This document shows, one piece after another, positions 43,496 to 51,704 of a stretch of DNA of 64,000 nt. Position numbers and translations under genes: made by a program. Position 1 is the first letter of the stretch. Each line of letters starts with the position of its first letter. The stretch is from Acidobacteriota bacterium (GTDB lineage Bacteria; Acidobacteriota; Thermoanaerobaculia; Multivoradales; JAGPDF01), in contig JACTMI010000007.1 of assembly GCA_014584695.1 (NCBI GenBank), positions 1-64,000 of the forward strand. Direction: 5' to 3'. The notes under the pieces were generated by a model. It worked only from the letters and a program-made list of their open reading frames with translations. It was not told where the DNA came from and made no database searches.

Positions 43496-44485
43496 ATGCG
43501 ACCCGCCCCCGCCGCGCTCGTCCTCCTGTTCGCCCTCGCCGCCCCCCCGCTCCCCGCCCAGGCCCCCGGCGGGGATCCGCTCGCCCAGGCCGAGCAGCTG
43601 CTCGCCGGCGGCCGGACCGACGAGGCGCTGCGGCTCGCCGAAGGGGTCCTCGCCCGGGAGCCCAAGAACGCGCGGGCGCTGCTGCTGCGCTCGACGCTCC
43701 GCTGCATGGAGGGGGAGATCGAGCGCTGCAAGGCCGACCTCGACCGCGCGCTGACGCTCGAACCGACGCTGCGGCAGGGCTGGCTCAACCGCTCGGCGCT
43801 GGCGATCAGCGAGCGGCGGTACGCGGAGGCGCTGGCGGCGCTGGTCGAGGCCGAGCGGCTGGACCCGCAGGCGCCCGACAACGCCCTCAACCAGGGCGCG
43901 GTGCTGCTGCTCGACGGGCGGCTCGAGCCCGCGACGGAGCAGTTCCGCCGCTACCTCGAGCGCAACCCGCGCTCGGCCGACGCCTTCTACCTCGTGGCCT
44001 CGAACTACGCCCTCTCGGGCTACGGCGCGCTCGCCCTGCAGACGCTCGAGCGCGCGGTGGCGATCGACGAGCGCCAACGGGCCCGCGCCCGCGTCGATCC
44101 CAACTTCGCCGACCTCGCCGGCAACCCGGCCTTCGGCCGGCTGCTCTCGACCGACGGCTACCAGCTCCCCGCCGGCGCGGCGTTCGCGACCCGCACTTAC
44201 GACCTGCCCTGGCGGGGCGGCGAATCCCGCCTGCTGGTCGCGACCCTGAACGCGCTCCAGACGATGCGATGGCCGCTCGAGTCGCGGGTCGAGGTCGCGG
44301 AGAGCTGGGCGCTGATCTGGTCGGAGGCGCGGATCAAGATCGCGCGCCAGGGCGAGAGTCAGACGGTGCTCGAGCTGTCCGCCCCCCCGGGGCGCTTCAG
44401 CGAAGAGGCCTGGCGGCAGCGCACCGAGGCTCTGCTGTCGGGAATCGAGCTCGAATTGCTGCGGCTGGAGCGGCGCAGAGACTGA
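43496..44485 (+). CDS. exported TPR protein
   Basis: The 329-residue product has a signal peptide (APAALVLLFALAAPPLPAQA). TPR repeats cover about residues 25-185 (AEQLLAGGRTDEALRLAEGV, NRSALAISERRYAEALAALV). A C-terminal alpha/beta domain of about 120 residues (SRLLVATLNALQTMRWPLES) follows. It is probably a periplasmic scaffold. A strong hairpin terminator lies 65 bases after its stop. Confidence 0.78.
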   Translation: MRPAPAALVLLFALAAPPLPAQAPGGDPLAQAEQLLAGGRTDEALRLAEGVLAREPKNARALLLRSTLRCMEGEIERCKADLDRALTLEPTLRQGWLNRSALAISERRYAEALAALVEAERLDPQAPDNALNQGAVLLLDGRLEPATEQFRRYLERNPRSADAFYLVASNYALSGYGALALQTLERAVAIDERQRARARVDPNFADLAGNPAFGRLLSTDGYQLPAGAAFATRTYDLPWRGGESRLLVATLNALQTMRWPLESRVEVAESWALIWSEARIKIARQGESQTVLELSAPPGRFSEEAWRQRTEALLSGIELELLRLERRRD

Positions 44486-44549
44486 GCCGCCGGTCCCACC
44501 CTTCCTCGACCTCGCGGCCGAGGTCCCGCCCGCGGTTCTGTCGACCTCT

Positions 44550-44595
44550 CGAGCTCCCTTTGCTCCGCGAGTCTCCGCGGGGCAAAGGGAGCTCG
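44550..44595. terminator. bidirectional hairpin terminator
   Basis: Perfect 14-base arms CGAGCTCCCTTTGC and GCAAAGGGAGCTCG with an 18-base loop lie between the convergent stops of the TPR gene and the lipoprotein gene. Confidence 0.75.
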
Positions 44596-44607
44596 CGGAA
44601 TCACGAC

Positions 44608-45330
44608 TCAGTGGGAGCCGCCGGAGTCGCCGGTCTCGGGCGGCGCGGCGTCTTCGCTCGGGGCGCCGGCGCCGGCGGTGCGCAGGCCGTTGAGGGAGTC
44701 GACCAGCCGGCTGTGGAACGCGGTGATGGTCTCGCGCTCCTTGCGGTTGAGCGAGAGCTTCTCCGGGCAGTCGCGGCAGTTGATCACGGTGCGGTCGAAC
44801 TCGGTGATCTGCGCCGCCACGTCGACGACTCCCTTCTGCACCCGCTCCGCGTCGGCCAGCAGGTTGCGCTCGCGCTGTTCCATCCGCCCGAGGATGGCGT
44901 CGGCCTTGCCCTCGGTGCGGCCGGCGGTGGCTCCCACCTGCTCGACCTGCGCCGCCAGCTTCTGGTTCTCCTCGCGCATCACCGCGAACGCCTTGCGGAC
45001 GTCGCCGGCGAACTTGGCGAGATAGGAATCGACCTGCGTCCGCACCGCCTCCGGCAGCTGCTGGAGGAACGCCGACTTCTCCGCTTCGATCTGGCCCAGC
45101 ACCGCCGGCGCCTGGGTCTGGAGCGAAGTCGCCAGCTCCTCCCAACGCTGCGCCTCCTGCGCCGCGTTCTCCTGGCAGGCGGCGACCGCGGTCACCGCCT
45201 GCGTCCGCTCGGCCTCGCAGGCCGCGAGCTTCGCCACCACCTCGTCGTGCTGCTTCTTGGCGACGCACCCGCTCGCCAGCAGAGCCACCCCGAGCGCGCC
45301 GACCCAAAGACCCATCCGCTGTCGCACCAT
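44608..45330 (-). CDS. coiled-coil lipoprotein
   Basis: The 240-residue product follows GGGAGG. The lipobox is LLASGC. The mature part is almost entirely helical with heptads (DEVVAKLAACEAERTQAV, REENQKLAAQVEQVGA). A CRDCPEKL motif (CxxC) near residue 190 precedes a short acidic tail. It is probably an envelope structural lipoprotein; the family is not identified. Confidence 0.72.
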   Translation of the reverse strand: MVRQRMGLWVGALGVALLASGCVAKKQHDEVVAKLAACEAERTQAVTAVAACQENAAQEAQRWEELATSLQTQAPAVLGQIEAEKSAFLQQLPEAVRTQVDSYLAKFAGDVRKAFAVMREENQKLAAQVEQVGATAGRTEGKADAILGRMEQRERNLLADAERVQKGVVDVAAQITEFDRTVINCRDCPEKLSLNRKERETITAFHSRLVDSLNGLRTAGAGAPSEDAAPPETGDSGGSH

Positions 45331-45469
45331 GGAAACCTCCCTTTCCTGGAGAAAGACTCGCGATTTCTCGTGTGCTGGAGACGCTAACACACCCCTCACC
45401 TCTCCGCAGCGACGAGAGCTCCACCGCGGCACGCTCCGGGTTCAGCGACGAGCTGCTGCGCGACCGACG

Positions 45470-45725
45470 CGGCAGCCTGGTCGCGACCGAGGCAGCATCC
45501 TGCTTCTCGATTCGACCGGTGCCGCACGCGCGAAAAGCAGAAAAGCTCCTCAGAAGGGAGCGCTACCGAGGGCGAGCCGATCGTGGCGAGGTCGAGGCGG
45601 CAGCCTGGTCGCGACCGAGGCAGGATCCTGCTTTTCGATTCGACCGGTGCCGCACGCTCTAAAAGCAGAAAAGCTCCTTAGAAGGGCGCGCTTCCGTGGG
45701 CGAGCCGACCGTGGCCAGGTCGGGG
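45470..45725. repeat. two tandem copies of a 128-base unit
   Basis: Copies at 45470-45597 and 45598-45725 are near-identical, starting CGGCAGCCTGGTCGCGACCG. Each contains GCAGAAAAGCTCC followed by TAGAAGGG or CAGAAGGG. There is no coding signal. They fill part of the 733-base gap between the lipoprotein and FabH genes. Confidence 0.85.
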
Positions 45726-45785
45726 CCGCAGCCGAGCGGGCAATCAGATCGCGACCGCGTCTGCGGTCCACACCCTCGCTCTGCA

Positions 45786-46055
45786 TCGCTCTTCTTCGAG
45801 CGACGAACCCAACCCATCCGCCGCGAGCTCGCCACCGAAGCGCCGGCCAGGACCCCTTCTATGGAGCTTCTAGCTTCGAGCGATAAACACCACACACCCG
45901 CCGCGAGCTCGCCTCCGAGGCCCCATCCACGGCCCCTTCGATGGAGCCTCTAGCTTCTAGCTTCTAGCTACTGGCTTTTGGCTTCGAGCGACAAGCAACT
46001 CCCACGCGCCGCGAGCTCGCGACGGCGGCCCCCGCCACGACCCGGTCGATGGAGC
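45786..46055. repeat. three degenerate tandem copies of an 80-110-base unit
   Basis: Each copy has CTTCGAGCGA, then CGCCGCGAGCTCGC (or GCGCCGCGAGCTCGC), and ends with CCCCTTCTATGGAGC or a variant (CCCCTTCGATGGAGC, CCCGGTCGATGGAGC). Short CTTCTAG direct repeats occur between copies 2 and 3. Together with 45470-45725, they make the whole gap repetitive and apparently gene-free. Confidence 0.75.
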
Positions 46056-46063
46056 TGTTCTGG

Positions 46064-47137
46064 TCAGAGGCGGAGCAGGACCGAGCCCCAGTGGAGGCCG
46101 GCGCCCAGGGCGGTGAAGGCGACCAGGGAGCCGTCGCCGACCTTGCCCAGCTGGCGCGCCTCGTGGAAGGCGAGCGGCAGCGTGGCCGAGGTGGTGTTGC
46201 CGTACTTCTGGATGTTGTTGTGGACCTTCTCGTCGGGCAGGCCGAGCTGCCGCTGCGCCGCCTCGTTGATGCGCAGGTTGGCCTGGTGCATTACCAGCAG
46301 GTCGAGGTCGTCCAAGGTGTAGCCGTGGCGAGCCAGCAGATTGCGGGTCGCCTCCGGCATCCGGGTCACCGCCAGCTTGAAGACCTGACGCCCCTCCATG
46401 ATCGGGAAGGTGTCGGCCTCCTCGATCGCCTGCGGCGTGACGAACGGCCGCCGCCCCGAGCCCAACCCGGGGACGAAGAGGATCTCCTTCTGGGCGCCGT
46501 CGCCGAAGAGCGCGGCGCCCAGGATGCCGCGGCCGTCCTCCGCCTCGTGGGCGCGGAAGACCATCGCCCCGGCGGCGTCGCCGAACAGCACGAGCAGATG
46601 GCGAAACCGGCTGTTGCGCTCGAAATCCTCCGGCGGGATCGGCCCCGGCTCGCGCCCCTCGATCACCGCCCAGGTGGCGTCCGAGAAGGGCATCAGCGCG
46701 GTGTGGACGTCGCAGCCGACCAGCAGCACCGTGCGCGCCACCCCGGCGCCGATCAGCGCGTCGACCATCTGCAAGCCGTAGGCGAAGCCGGCGCACTGCT
46801 GACGGATGTCGAGCGCCGGCAGCGGCGGCATGCCGAGCTTCTGCTGGATCAGCGTGCCGCTGCCCGGAAAGTAGTGGTCCGGCGTCATGGTGGCGCAGAT
46901 CAGGTAGTCGACCTCGGCCGGCGCGATGCCCGCGTCCGCGAGCGCCGCGCGCGCCGCCTCGGCGCCCAGATCGGAGGCGCCGACCCCCTTCTCGACGTAG
47001 CGCCGCTGCTCGATGCCGCTGCGCTCCCGGATCCAGTCGTCCTGGGTGTCCATTACCTTGGCCAGGGTGGCGTTGTCGACCACCCGCGGCGGCAGCGCGA
47101 TGCCGCTGCCCACGAACCGCGCGCGCGGACGGCTCAC
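46064..47137 (-). CDS. 3-oxoacyl-ACP synthase III (FabH-like ketosynthase)
   Basis: The 357-residue product has the full thiolase-fold triad: Cys115 in IRQQCAGFAYGL, His in VMHQANLRINEA, and Asn in KYGNTTSATLPLA. FabH condenses acetyl-CoA or other acyl-CoA with malonyl-ACP to start fatty-acid chains. No other fab genes are near, so a dedicated role is possible. The GTG start overlaps the GWxTD gene stop by 4 bases. Confidence 0.9.
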   Translation of the reverse strand: MSRPRARFVGSGIALPPRVVDNATLAKVMDTQDDWIRERSGIEQRRYVEKGVGASDLGAEAARAALADAGIAPAEVDYLICATMTPDHYFPGSGTLIQQKLGMPPLPALDIRQQCAGFAYGLQMVDALIGAGVARTVLLVGCDVHTALMPFSDATWAVIEGREPGPIPPEDFERNSRFRHLLVLFGDAAGAMVFRAHEAEDGRGILGAALFGDGAQKEILFVPGLGSGRRPFVTPQAIEEADTFPIMEGRQVFKLAVTRMPEATRNLLARHGYTLDDLDLLVMHQANLRINEAAQRQLGLPDEKVHNNIQKYGNTTSATLPLAFHEARQLGKVGDGSLVAFTALGAGLHWGSVLLRL

Positions 47138-47739
47138 CGGCGCCCCCCGACCGGCTGGCCCGGCGTGCGCAGCTGGGGCCGCGATGGCCGCGCGCCGGGG
47201 ACGTACAGCACCACCTCGCCGTCGCGCTCGACGAAGCGATAGCGGCGATCGGGGCGCTTGCCGTCGAGCCCGGCCGGCGCGCGGGGGGGATAGCGCCAGA
47301 CCTCGAGCGGCGGGTCGCCGCGGAACTCGCCCGGCTCGTACTCGATCTTCTCCGGCTCGCCGTAGAGGACCAGGATCGTGCCCCGGTCGGTTCGGCGCCC
47401 CGGATAGGCACCCTGGGTGAAGCGCCGGTCGGCCTCGGCGGCGCGCGTCTCCGCACCCTGGCGCACCGGGTTGCCGGGGCGCTCGGGGTCGGGATCGCGC
47501 CGGGCCCAGAAGCGCTCGATGAATTGACGCGCGGAAGCGTCGTCGACCAGACCGAGGAACTCGCGGCGCTCTTCCTTCGAAGCCATCCGTCCGTGGGCGC
47601 CCACCAGCCAGGTCGCCAGCTCGGGCGACAGCCGGAGGTTCAGCAGATCGACCGGGTCACGGGGCGCCGCCGGCGCCGCCGCCAGCGCGCCGAGCAGGAG
47701 GGCCACCGCGAGCGCCCGGGCGCCGCTGGGCTCAGACAT
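47134..47739 (-). CDS. exported GWxTD-domain protein
   Basis: The 201-residue product has a signal peptide (ALAVALLLGALAAAPAA). The GWxTD-domain core is FIERFWARRDPDPERPGNPV, then TDRGTILVLYGEPEKIEYEP and PLEVWRYP. This domain is frequent in Acidobacteriota and related phyla; its function is unknown. It overlaps the end of folE by 8 bases and the start of the FabH gene by 4 bases, so the three are one operon. Confidence 0.85.
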   Translation of the reverse strand: MSEPSGARALAVALLLGALAAAPAAPRDPVDLLNLRLSPELATWLVGAHGRMASKEERREFLGLVDDASARQFIERFWARRDPDPERPGNPVRQGAETRAAEADRRFTQGAYPGRRTDRGTILVLYGEPEKIEYEPGEFRGDPPLEVWRYPPRAPAGLDGKRPDRRYRFVERDGEVVLYVPGARPSRPQLRTPGQPVGGRR

Positions 47740-48355
47740 CGCTGCGCCGGACCAGGTCGAGGAACTCCTCCCGCACCGGCTTCTGGTGGAAGATGCCGCG
47801 AATGGCGGAGGTGACCGTCACCGCCCCGGATTTCTTGACGCCGCGCATCTCGACGCACAGATGGCGCGCCTCGACCACGACCATGACCCCCTGCGGCGCG
47901 AGCTTGTTCTCCAGGTAGTTGGCGACCTGCTCGGTCAGCCGCTCCTGGAGCTGGGGGCGCTTGGCGTAGAACTCCAGGATGCGGGAGAATTTCGACAGCC
48001 CGAGGATGGTGTCGTTCGGAATATAGGCGAGGTGCGCGTGGCCGTAGAAGGGCACCAGGTGATGCGCGCACATGGAGTAGAACGGGATCTGTTTCTCGAT
48101 CACCATGGCGCTGTAGCGCTCTTCGTTCGGGAAGGTGGTGATCGCCGGCTCGGCACCCTCCTCGAGACCGTGGAACATCTCCAGGTAGAGCTTGGCCACC
48201 CGGCGGTCGGTCTCGGTGAGGTTGGGATCCGCCAGGTCGAGCCCGAGCTCGGTCAGGATGCCGCGCACGTGGCGCGCGATCCGCTCGATCCTCGGATCCG
48301 GACTGCCGGCGCCGGCGTCGACGACGGAGACGAGGCCGCGCTCCCGCTCGCTCAT
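47732..48355 (-). CDS. folE: GTP cyclohydrolase I
   Basis: The 207-residue product has the zinc and active-site motif FYSMCAHHLVPFYG and VVEARHLCVEMRGVKKSG with the second zinc cysteine. LGLSKFSRILEFYAKRPQLQ is conserved. It converts GTP to dihydroneopterin triphosphate for folate or pterin synthesis. It heads an operon with the GWxTD and FabH genes. A PTPS-like enzyme that could use its product lies 3 kb away. Confidence 0.95.
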   Translation of the reverse strand: MSERERGLVSVVDAGAGSPDPRIERIARHVRGILTELGLDLADPNLTETDRRVAKLYLEMFHGLEEGAEPAITTFPNEERYSAMVIEKQIPFYSMCAHHLVPFYGHAHLAYIPNDTILGLSKFSRILEFYAKRPQLQERLTEQVANYLENKLAPQGVMVVVEARHLCVEMRGVKKSGAVTVTSAIRGIFHQKPVREEFLDLVRRSDV

Positions 48356-48395
48356 CGCCTCGGATACTACTCCACGATCTAGAATCAGCTCCCGA

Positions 48396-49613
48396 ATGCT
48401 CGTTCCCTTCGATCCCGGCCCGCGCGACCCGCGGACCGATACGCTGCTCGGCGAATTCCCGTCCGCGGAGTTCGACGACCGGTTCTTCCGCTGCTGCGAG
48501 CTGGTCGACCGCTACTCGCTCGATCACGCGCTCGACCTGGCGCGGGCACTGCGGCTCGAACCGGCGCTCACCGGCGGCGCCACGGTGGCCGAGGTGGCCG
48601 ACCGGCTGGCGGTCCCCGCCGCGTTCGAGCCGGCGCTCGCTTGGCTGCTCGAACGGCTCGCCGCCGGCGGTGAGCTCGAAGTCGAGGCGGTTGATCCGCC
48701 GCGCTTCCGCTCGCGGGGCCCCCTGCGCGCCGGCGAGACCGCCGAGCTGCGCGCCCTCGGCGAGGCGCTCGACCCGGGCATCGCCCGGACGCTCGACCTG
48801 TTCGACGCCGCCGCGGCCGCCTGGCCAGCCGTCGCCTCGGGCCGCTCGACCGGTGAGCAAGAGCTCTTCTCCATGGGGCGGATCGGCCTCTGGATCGCTT
48901 ACTTCCACAACGCCAATCGCGCCTACGCGATCAGCAACCGGATGGCCGCGGTGGCGGCGGCCAACCGGCTGCGGCCGGGCGGCGGCCTGCGCATCCTGGA
49001 GATCGGCGCCGGGGCGGGCAGCGCCGCGGAGGCGCTGCTCGACGAGCTCGCGCGCCGGGGCCGCCTCGCCGACCTCGAGCTCTACCTCGCCACCGAGCCA
49101 TCGCCCTTCTTCCGCCGCCGCGCCGAGCGCGACCTCAAGGCGCGCTTCGCCGGCGCGCCGCTCCGCTTCGCCGGCGCCGACGTCGACCTGCCGCTCGACG
49201 AGCAGGGGATCGGCGACGGCTTCGATCTGGTGCTCGGCGTCAACGTTCTGCACGTCGCCCGAGACCTGGTGGGCGCGGTGTCCAGGCTGCGCTCGGTCCT
49301 CGCCCCCGGCGGCTGGCTGGTCGCCGGCGAGTGCCTGCGGCTCTTCTCCGGCCAGCCGGTACCGGCCGAGCTCGTCTTCCAGCTGTTCAAGAGCTTCCAC
49401 GAGGTCGAGACCGACCCGCGCTTGCGTCCCTTGCACGGCTTCCTCGAGCCGCGCCATTGGCGGGAGATCCTCGCCGCCGCCGGCTTCGACGAGGTGGCGG
49501 TGCTGCCGGACCTCGACCGCATTCGCGAGCACTACCCCCGGTTCTTCGCGGGCGTCGCGGTCGGCCGCGCGCCGCGCGCCCCCGAACCGGCCACCCCAGG
49601 GAGTCACCGATGA
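48396..49613 (+). CDS. SAM-dependent methyltransferase (type 12-like)
   Basis: The 405-residue product has an N-terminal winged-helix-like region (VAEVADRLAVPAAFEPALAW). The methyltransferase fold follows with LRILEIGAGAGSAAEALLDE, FDLVLGVNVLHVARDL and LAPGGWLVAGECL. It resembles stand-alone polyketide C-methyltransferase-like domains. Its stop overlaps the selenoprotein start (ATGA), so the operon is methyltransferase, selenoprotein, glycosyltransferase. Confidence 0.8.
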   Translation: MLVPFDPGPRDPRTDTLLGEFPSAEFDDRFFRCCELVDRYSLDHALDLARALRLEPALTGGATVAEVADRLAVPAAFEPALAWLLERLAAGGELEVEAVDPPRFRSRGPLRAGETAELRALGEALDPGIARTLDLFDAAAAAWPAVASGRSTGEQELFSMGRIGLWIAYFHNANRAYAISNRMAAVAAANRLRPGGGLRILEIGAGAGSAAEALLDELARRGRLADLELYLATEPSPFFRRRAERDLKARFAGAPLRFAGADVDLPLDEQGIGDGFDLVLGVNVLHVARDLVGAVSRLRSVLAPGGWLVAGECLRLFSGQPVPAELVFQLFKSFHEVETDPRLRPLHGFLEPRHWREILAAAGFDEVAVLPDLDRIREHYPRFFAGVAVGRAPRAPEPATPGSHR

Positions 49614-49873
49614 GCCGACCGAACGCCGACGCCGAAGCCGAGATCACGATCGAGTACTGCCTGGTCTGAAACTACGGGCCACGGGCCGCGGGTCTCGCGG
49701 CCGAGCTCGCAACACGATTTGGCATCGAGCCGCGTCTGATCAAGGGGAGCGGCGGGGTGTTCGAAGTGAAACTGGGCGAGGAGGTCCTCTTTTCGAAGAA
49801 GAGCCTCGGCCGCCACGCCGAGCCGGGGGAGGTCGCCGCCACTCTCGCGGCGCGCCTCGGCCGGCCGGGGTGA
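49610..49873 (+). CDS. SelW-like (Rdx family) selenoprotein with in-frame UGA as Sec
   Basis: The frame ATG 49610 to TGA 49871 is interrupted only by TGA at 49667-49669. Reading that codon as selenocysteine gives an 87-residue Rdx protein with EYCLVU (Cys17-x-x-Sec20), the redox motif of SelW/SelT/SelH. The sequence after it fits the family (GGVFEVKLGEEVLFSKKSLG, then HAEPGEV). Start ATG overlaps the methyltransferase stop and the true stop overlaps the next GTG, so the translation unit fits only if UGA is read through. ORF callers split it into a 20-codon stub. A SECIS-like hairpin follows the UGA. Confidence 0.87.
49684..49702 (+). promoter_or_regulatory. bacterial SECIS-like hairpin of the SelW-like gene
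   Basis: A perfect 7-base stem (GGCCGCG/CGCGGCC) carries loop GGTCT, the same apical loop as the E. coli fdhF SECIS recognised by SelB. The loop starts 21 bases after the UGA, within the usual spacing. Confidence 0.75.
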
Positions 49874-50982
49874 ACGTCGCGGCGCTCGCCGCGGCGGCGC
49901 TCCTGCTCGCCTGCGCGCTGCGCCTGCGCGCGGCGCGGCGCCTGGCTCCGCCACTGCCGCCGCTGCCGCCGGCCGCCGAGCCCCCCCCGACCACGATCCT
50001 CCTGCCGGCGCGCGACGAGGCGGGCCAGATCGAAGGCTGCGTCCGGTCGCTCGCGGCGCAGCGCGGCGCCGCGCGGGTGGTGGTCGTCGACGATCACTCG
50101 ACCGACGCCACGCCGCGGATCCTGGCGCGGCTCGCGCCCGAGCTGCCCTCCCTGCGGCGGCTGGCGGCGCGCCCGCTCGCGCCGCCCTGGGGGGGAAAGC
50201 TCAATGCCCTCCAGTCGGCGATCGAGCTGGAGGAGGAGCCGCCCGCGCCCTGGCTCCTCTTCACCGACGCGGACACCGTCCACGCCCCGGAGCTGCTCGC
50301 CCGGGCCCACGCCGCCGCGGCCGAGCACGCTCTCGACGCGCTCTCACTCGCCGGCCGGCAGCTCTGCCGCGGCGCCGGGGAAGCGCTGCTGGTGCCGGCG
50401 GTCTTCGCGCTGCTCGACTCGCTCCTGGGCGACTGGCGGCCGCACGCGCGCGGCGAGGCGCGGCCGCCGGTCGCCAACGGCCAGTTCTTCCTCCTCCGGC
50501 GGGCGGCGCTCGAGCGGGCCGGTGGATTGGCGCGGATCGCCGGCGACCCGCTCGACGACGTCGCCCTGGCCGCGGCCCTCGCCGCGAGCGGCGCGCGGGT
50601 CGGATTCCGGCGCGCCGGCGCGGCGCTCGAAGTCCGCATGTACCGGGGCCTCGCGGCGGCGATGGCCGGCTGGCGACGCAACCTCGCGCTCTTCCTCGGC
50701 CGCCGCCCGCTCCGGCTGACCCTGCTCTGCGCGCTCGCGCTGGCCGCGCCCGCGCTGCTCGGCGTCCTGCTCGGCACCGGCGCGTGGGTCGCGGCGCTCG
50801 GGCTCTATCTCGCCGGCACGGTCGCCTCCGCGCTCACCCGGGAGGGCGCCGACGCCCGCTGGGCACCCCTCTGGCCGGCCGAGCTGACACTGCTCGGGGC
50901 GACCCTGGCGCTCGCCACGATCGACCGCGCGCGCGGCCGCACCCGCTGGCGCGGCCGCGAGATCCCCCTGCGGCAGCGATAG
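49870..50982 (+). CDS. family 2 glycosyltransferase, HpnB-like
   Basis: The 370-residue product has an N-terminal helix. The GT-A fold has LPARDEAGQIEGCVRSL, VVDDHSTDATP, the DxD-type LFTDADTVHAPEL and DPLDDVALAAAL, and WRRNLA near residue 280. C-terminal transmembrane helices follow (TLLCALALAAPALLGVLLG). The pattern matches hopene-associated or carotenoid glycosyltransferases (HpnB/CrtQ). The GTG start overlaps the selenoprotein stop (GTGA). Confidence 0.82.
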   Translation: MNVAALAAAALLLACALRLRAARRLAPPLPPLPPAAEPPPTTILLPARDEAGQIEGCVRSLAAQRGAARVVVVDDHSTDATPRILARLAPELPSLRRLAARPLAPPWGGKLNALQSAIELEEEPPAPWLLFTDADTVHAPELLARAHAAAAEHALDALSLAGRQLCRGAGEALLVPAVFALLDSLLGDWRPHARGEARPPVANGQFFLLRRAALERAGGLARIAGDPLDDVALAAALAASGARVGFRRAGAALEVRMYRGLAAAMAGWRRNLALFLGRRPLRLTLLCALALAAPALLGVLLGTGAWVAALGLYLAGTVASALTREGADARWAPLWPAELTLLGATLALATIDRARGRTRWRGREIPLRQR

Positions 50983-50988
50983 CGTCGG

Positions 50989-51107
50989 GCCGCCCTCCGG
51001 GCGCGCGTCCCCGCAGCGCAGCGCGAGGGGTCCCCGCACCTCCAGCAAATAGATCCAGGTACAGCGGGGTGTCGCGGGCGCGAGGAGACCCGAGCCCGGA
51101 GGGCGGC
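50989..51107. terminator. long-range inverted repeat between convergent genes
   Basis: Perfect 14-base arms GCCGCCCTCCGGGC (50989-51002) and GCCCGGAGGGCGGC (51094-51107) enclose about 90 bases. They lie between the convergent ends of the glycosyltransferase and PTPS-like genes and probably act on both transcripts. Confidence 0.55.
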
Positions 51108-51138
51108 GCGACGCGGCGGCCGCCCGCGGACGTCGCGC

Positions 51139-51633
51139 TCAGCCGGCGGCGAGCTCCGCGCGGTAGCGGCAGCTCTGCCCGTCGGTCTCCTCGATCTCGA
51201 CCGCCAGCGCCACCACCGGCACGTCTCCCAGGTGCGCGGCGAGCGCGCGCCAGAAGTACCGGGCCAGCAGCTCCATCGAGATGTTCTCGAGCGGCAGCAG
51301 CGCGACCTCGCTCGCCGGGAAGCGGTAGCGCCGCTCCCGGAAGCGGACCTCGACCTCCTCGCCGCTCTGCGCCACCTCGATCCAGGGGCTCTTCTCGGGC
51401 AGGAGCACCCGGTCGTCGAGCTGGCGGCAGAGCTCGCGCACCCGCTTCTTCATCGGGCCGGCGTCGACCAGCAGCCCCGAGGGGTCGAGCCGACCGCCCT
51501 CGAGATCGACCCGCACCTGGTAGTTGTGGCCGTGGAGCGGCTCGGCCTCGGTGGGCGAGAAGAGGGTGAAATGGGCGACCGAGAACTTGAGATCGCGCTT
51601 GGCCAGCCGGAGGAGAAAGACCGGGCTCGTCAC
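51139..51633 (-). CDS. 6-pyruvoyltetrahydropterin synthase/QueD-family protein
   Basis: The 164-residue product has FSVAHFTLFSPTEAEPLHGHNY with the zinc-binding His residues of the family. LDDRVLLPEKSPWIEVA and PLENISMELLARYFW are conserved blocks. Family members act on dihydroneopterin triphosphate, giving pterins or the queuosine precursor. folE lies nearby at 47732-48355. The catalytic cysteine seen in canonical PTPS is not evident in the N-terminal part, so the exact reaction is uncertain. GTG start. Confidence 0.78.
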   Translation of the reverse strand: MTSPVFLLRLAKRDLKFSVAHFTLFSPTEAEPLHGHNYQVRVDLEGGRLDPSGLLVDAGPMKKRVRELCRQLDDRVLLPEKSPWIEVAQSGEEVEVRFRERRYRFPASEVALLPLENISMELLARYFWRALAAHLGDVPVVALAVEIEETDGQSCRYRAELAAG

Positions 51634-51704
51634 GGCGCGACTCTACCCCGCCCGGCGGCCGCGCCGCGCGCGCCGTCGCCGCCTGGATGCGATAGAAAGA
51701 GGGG

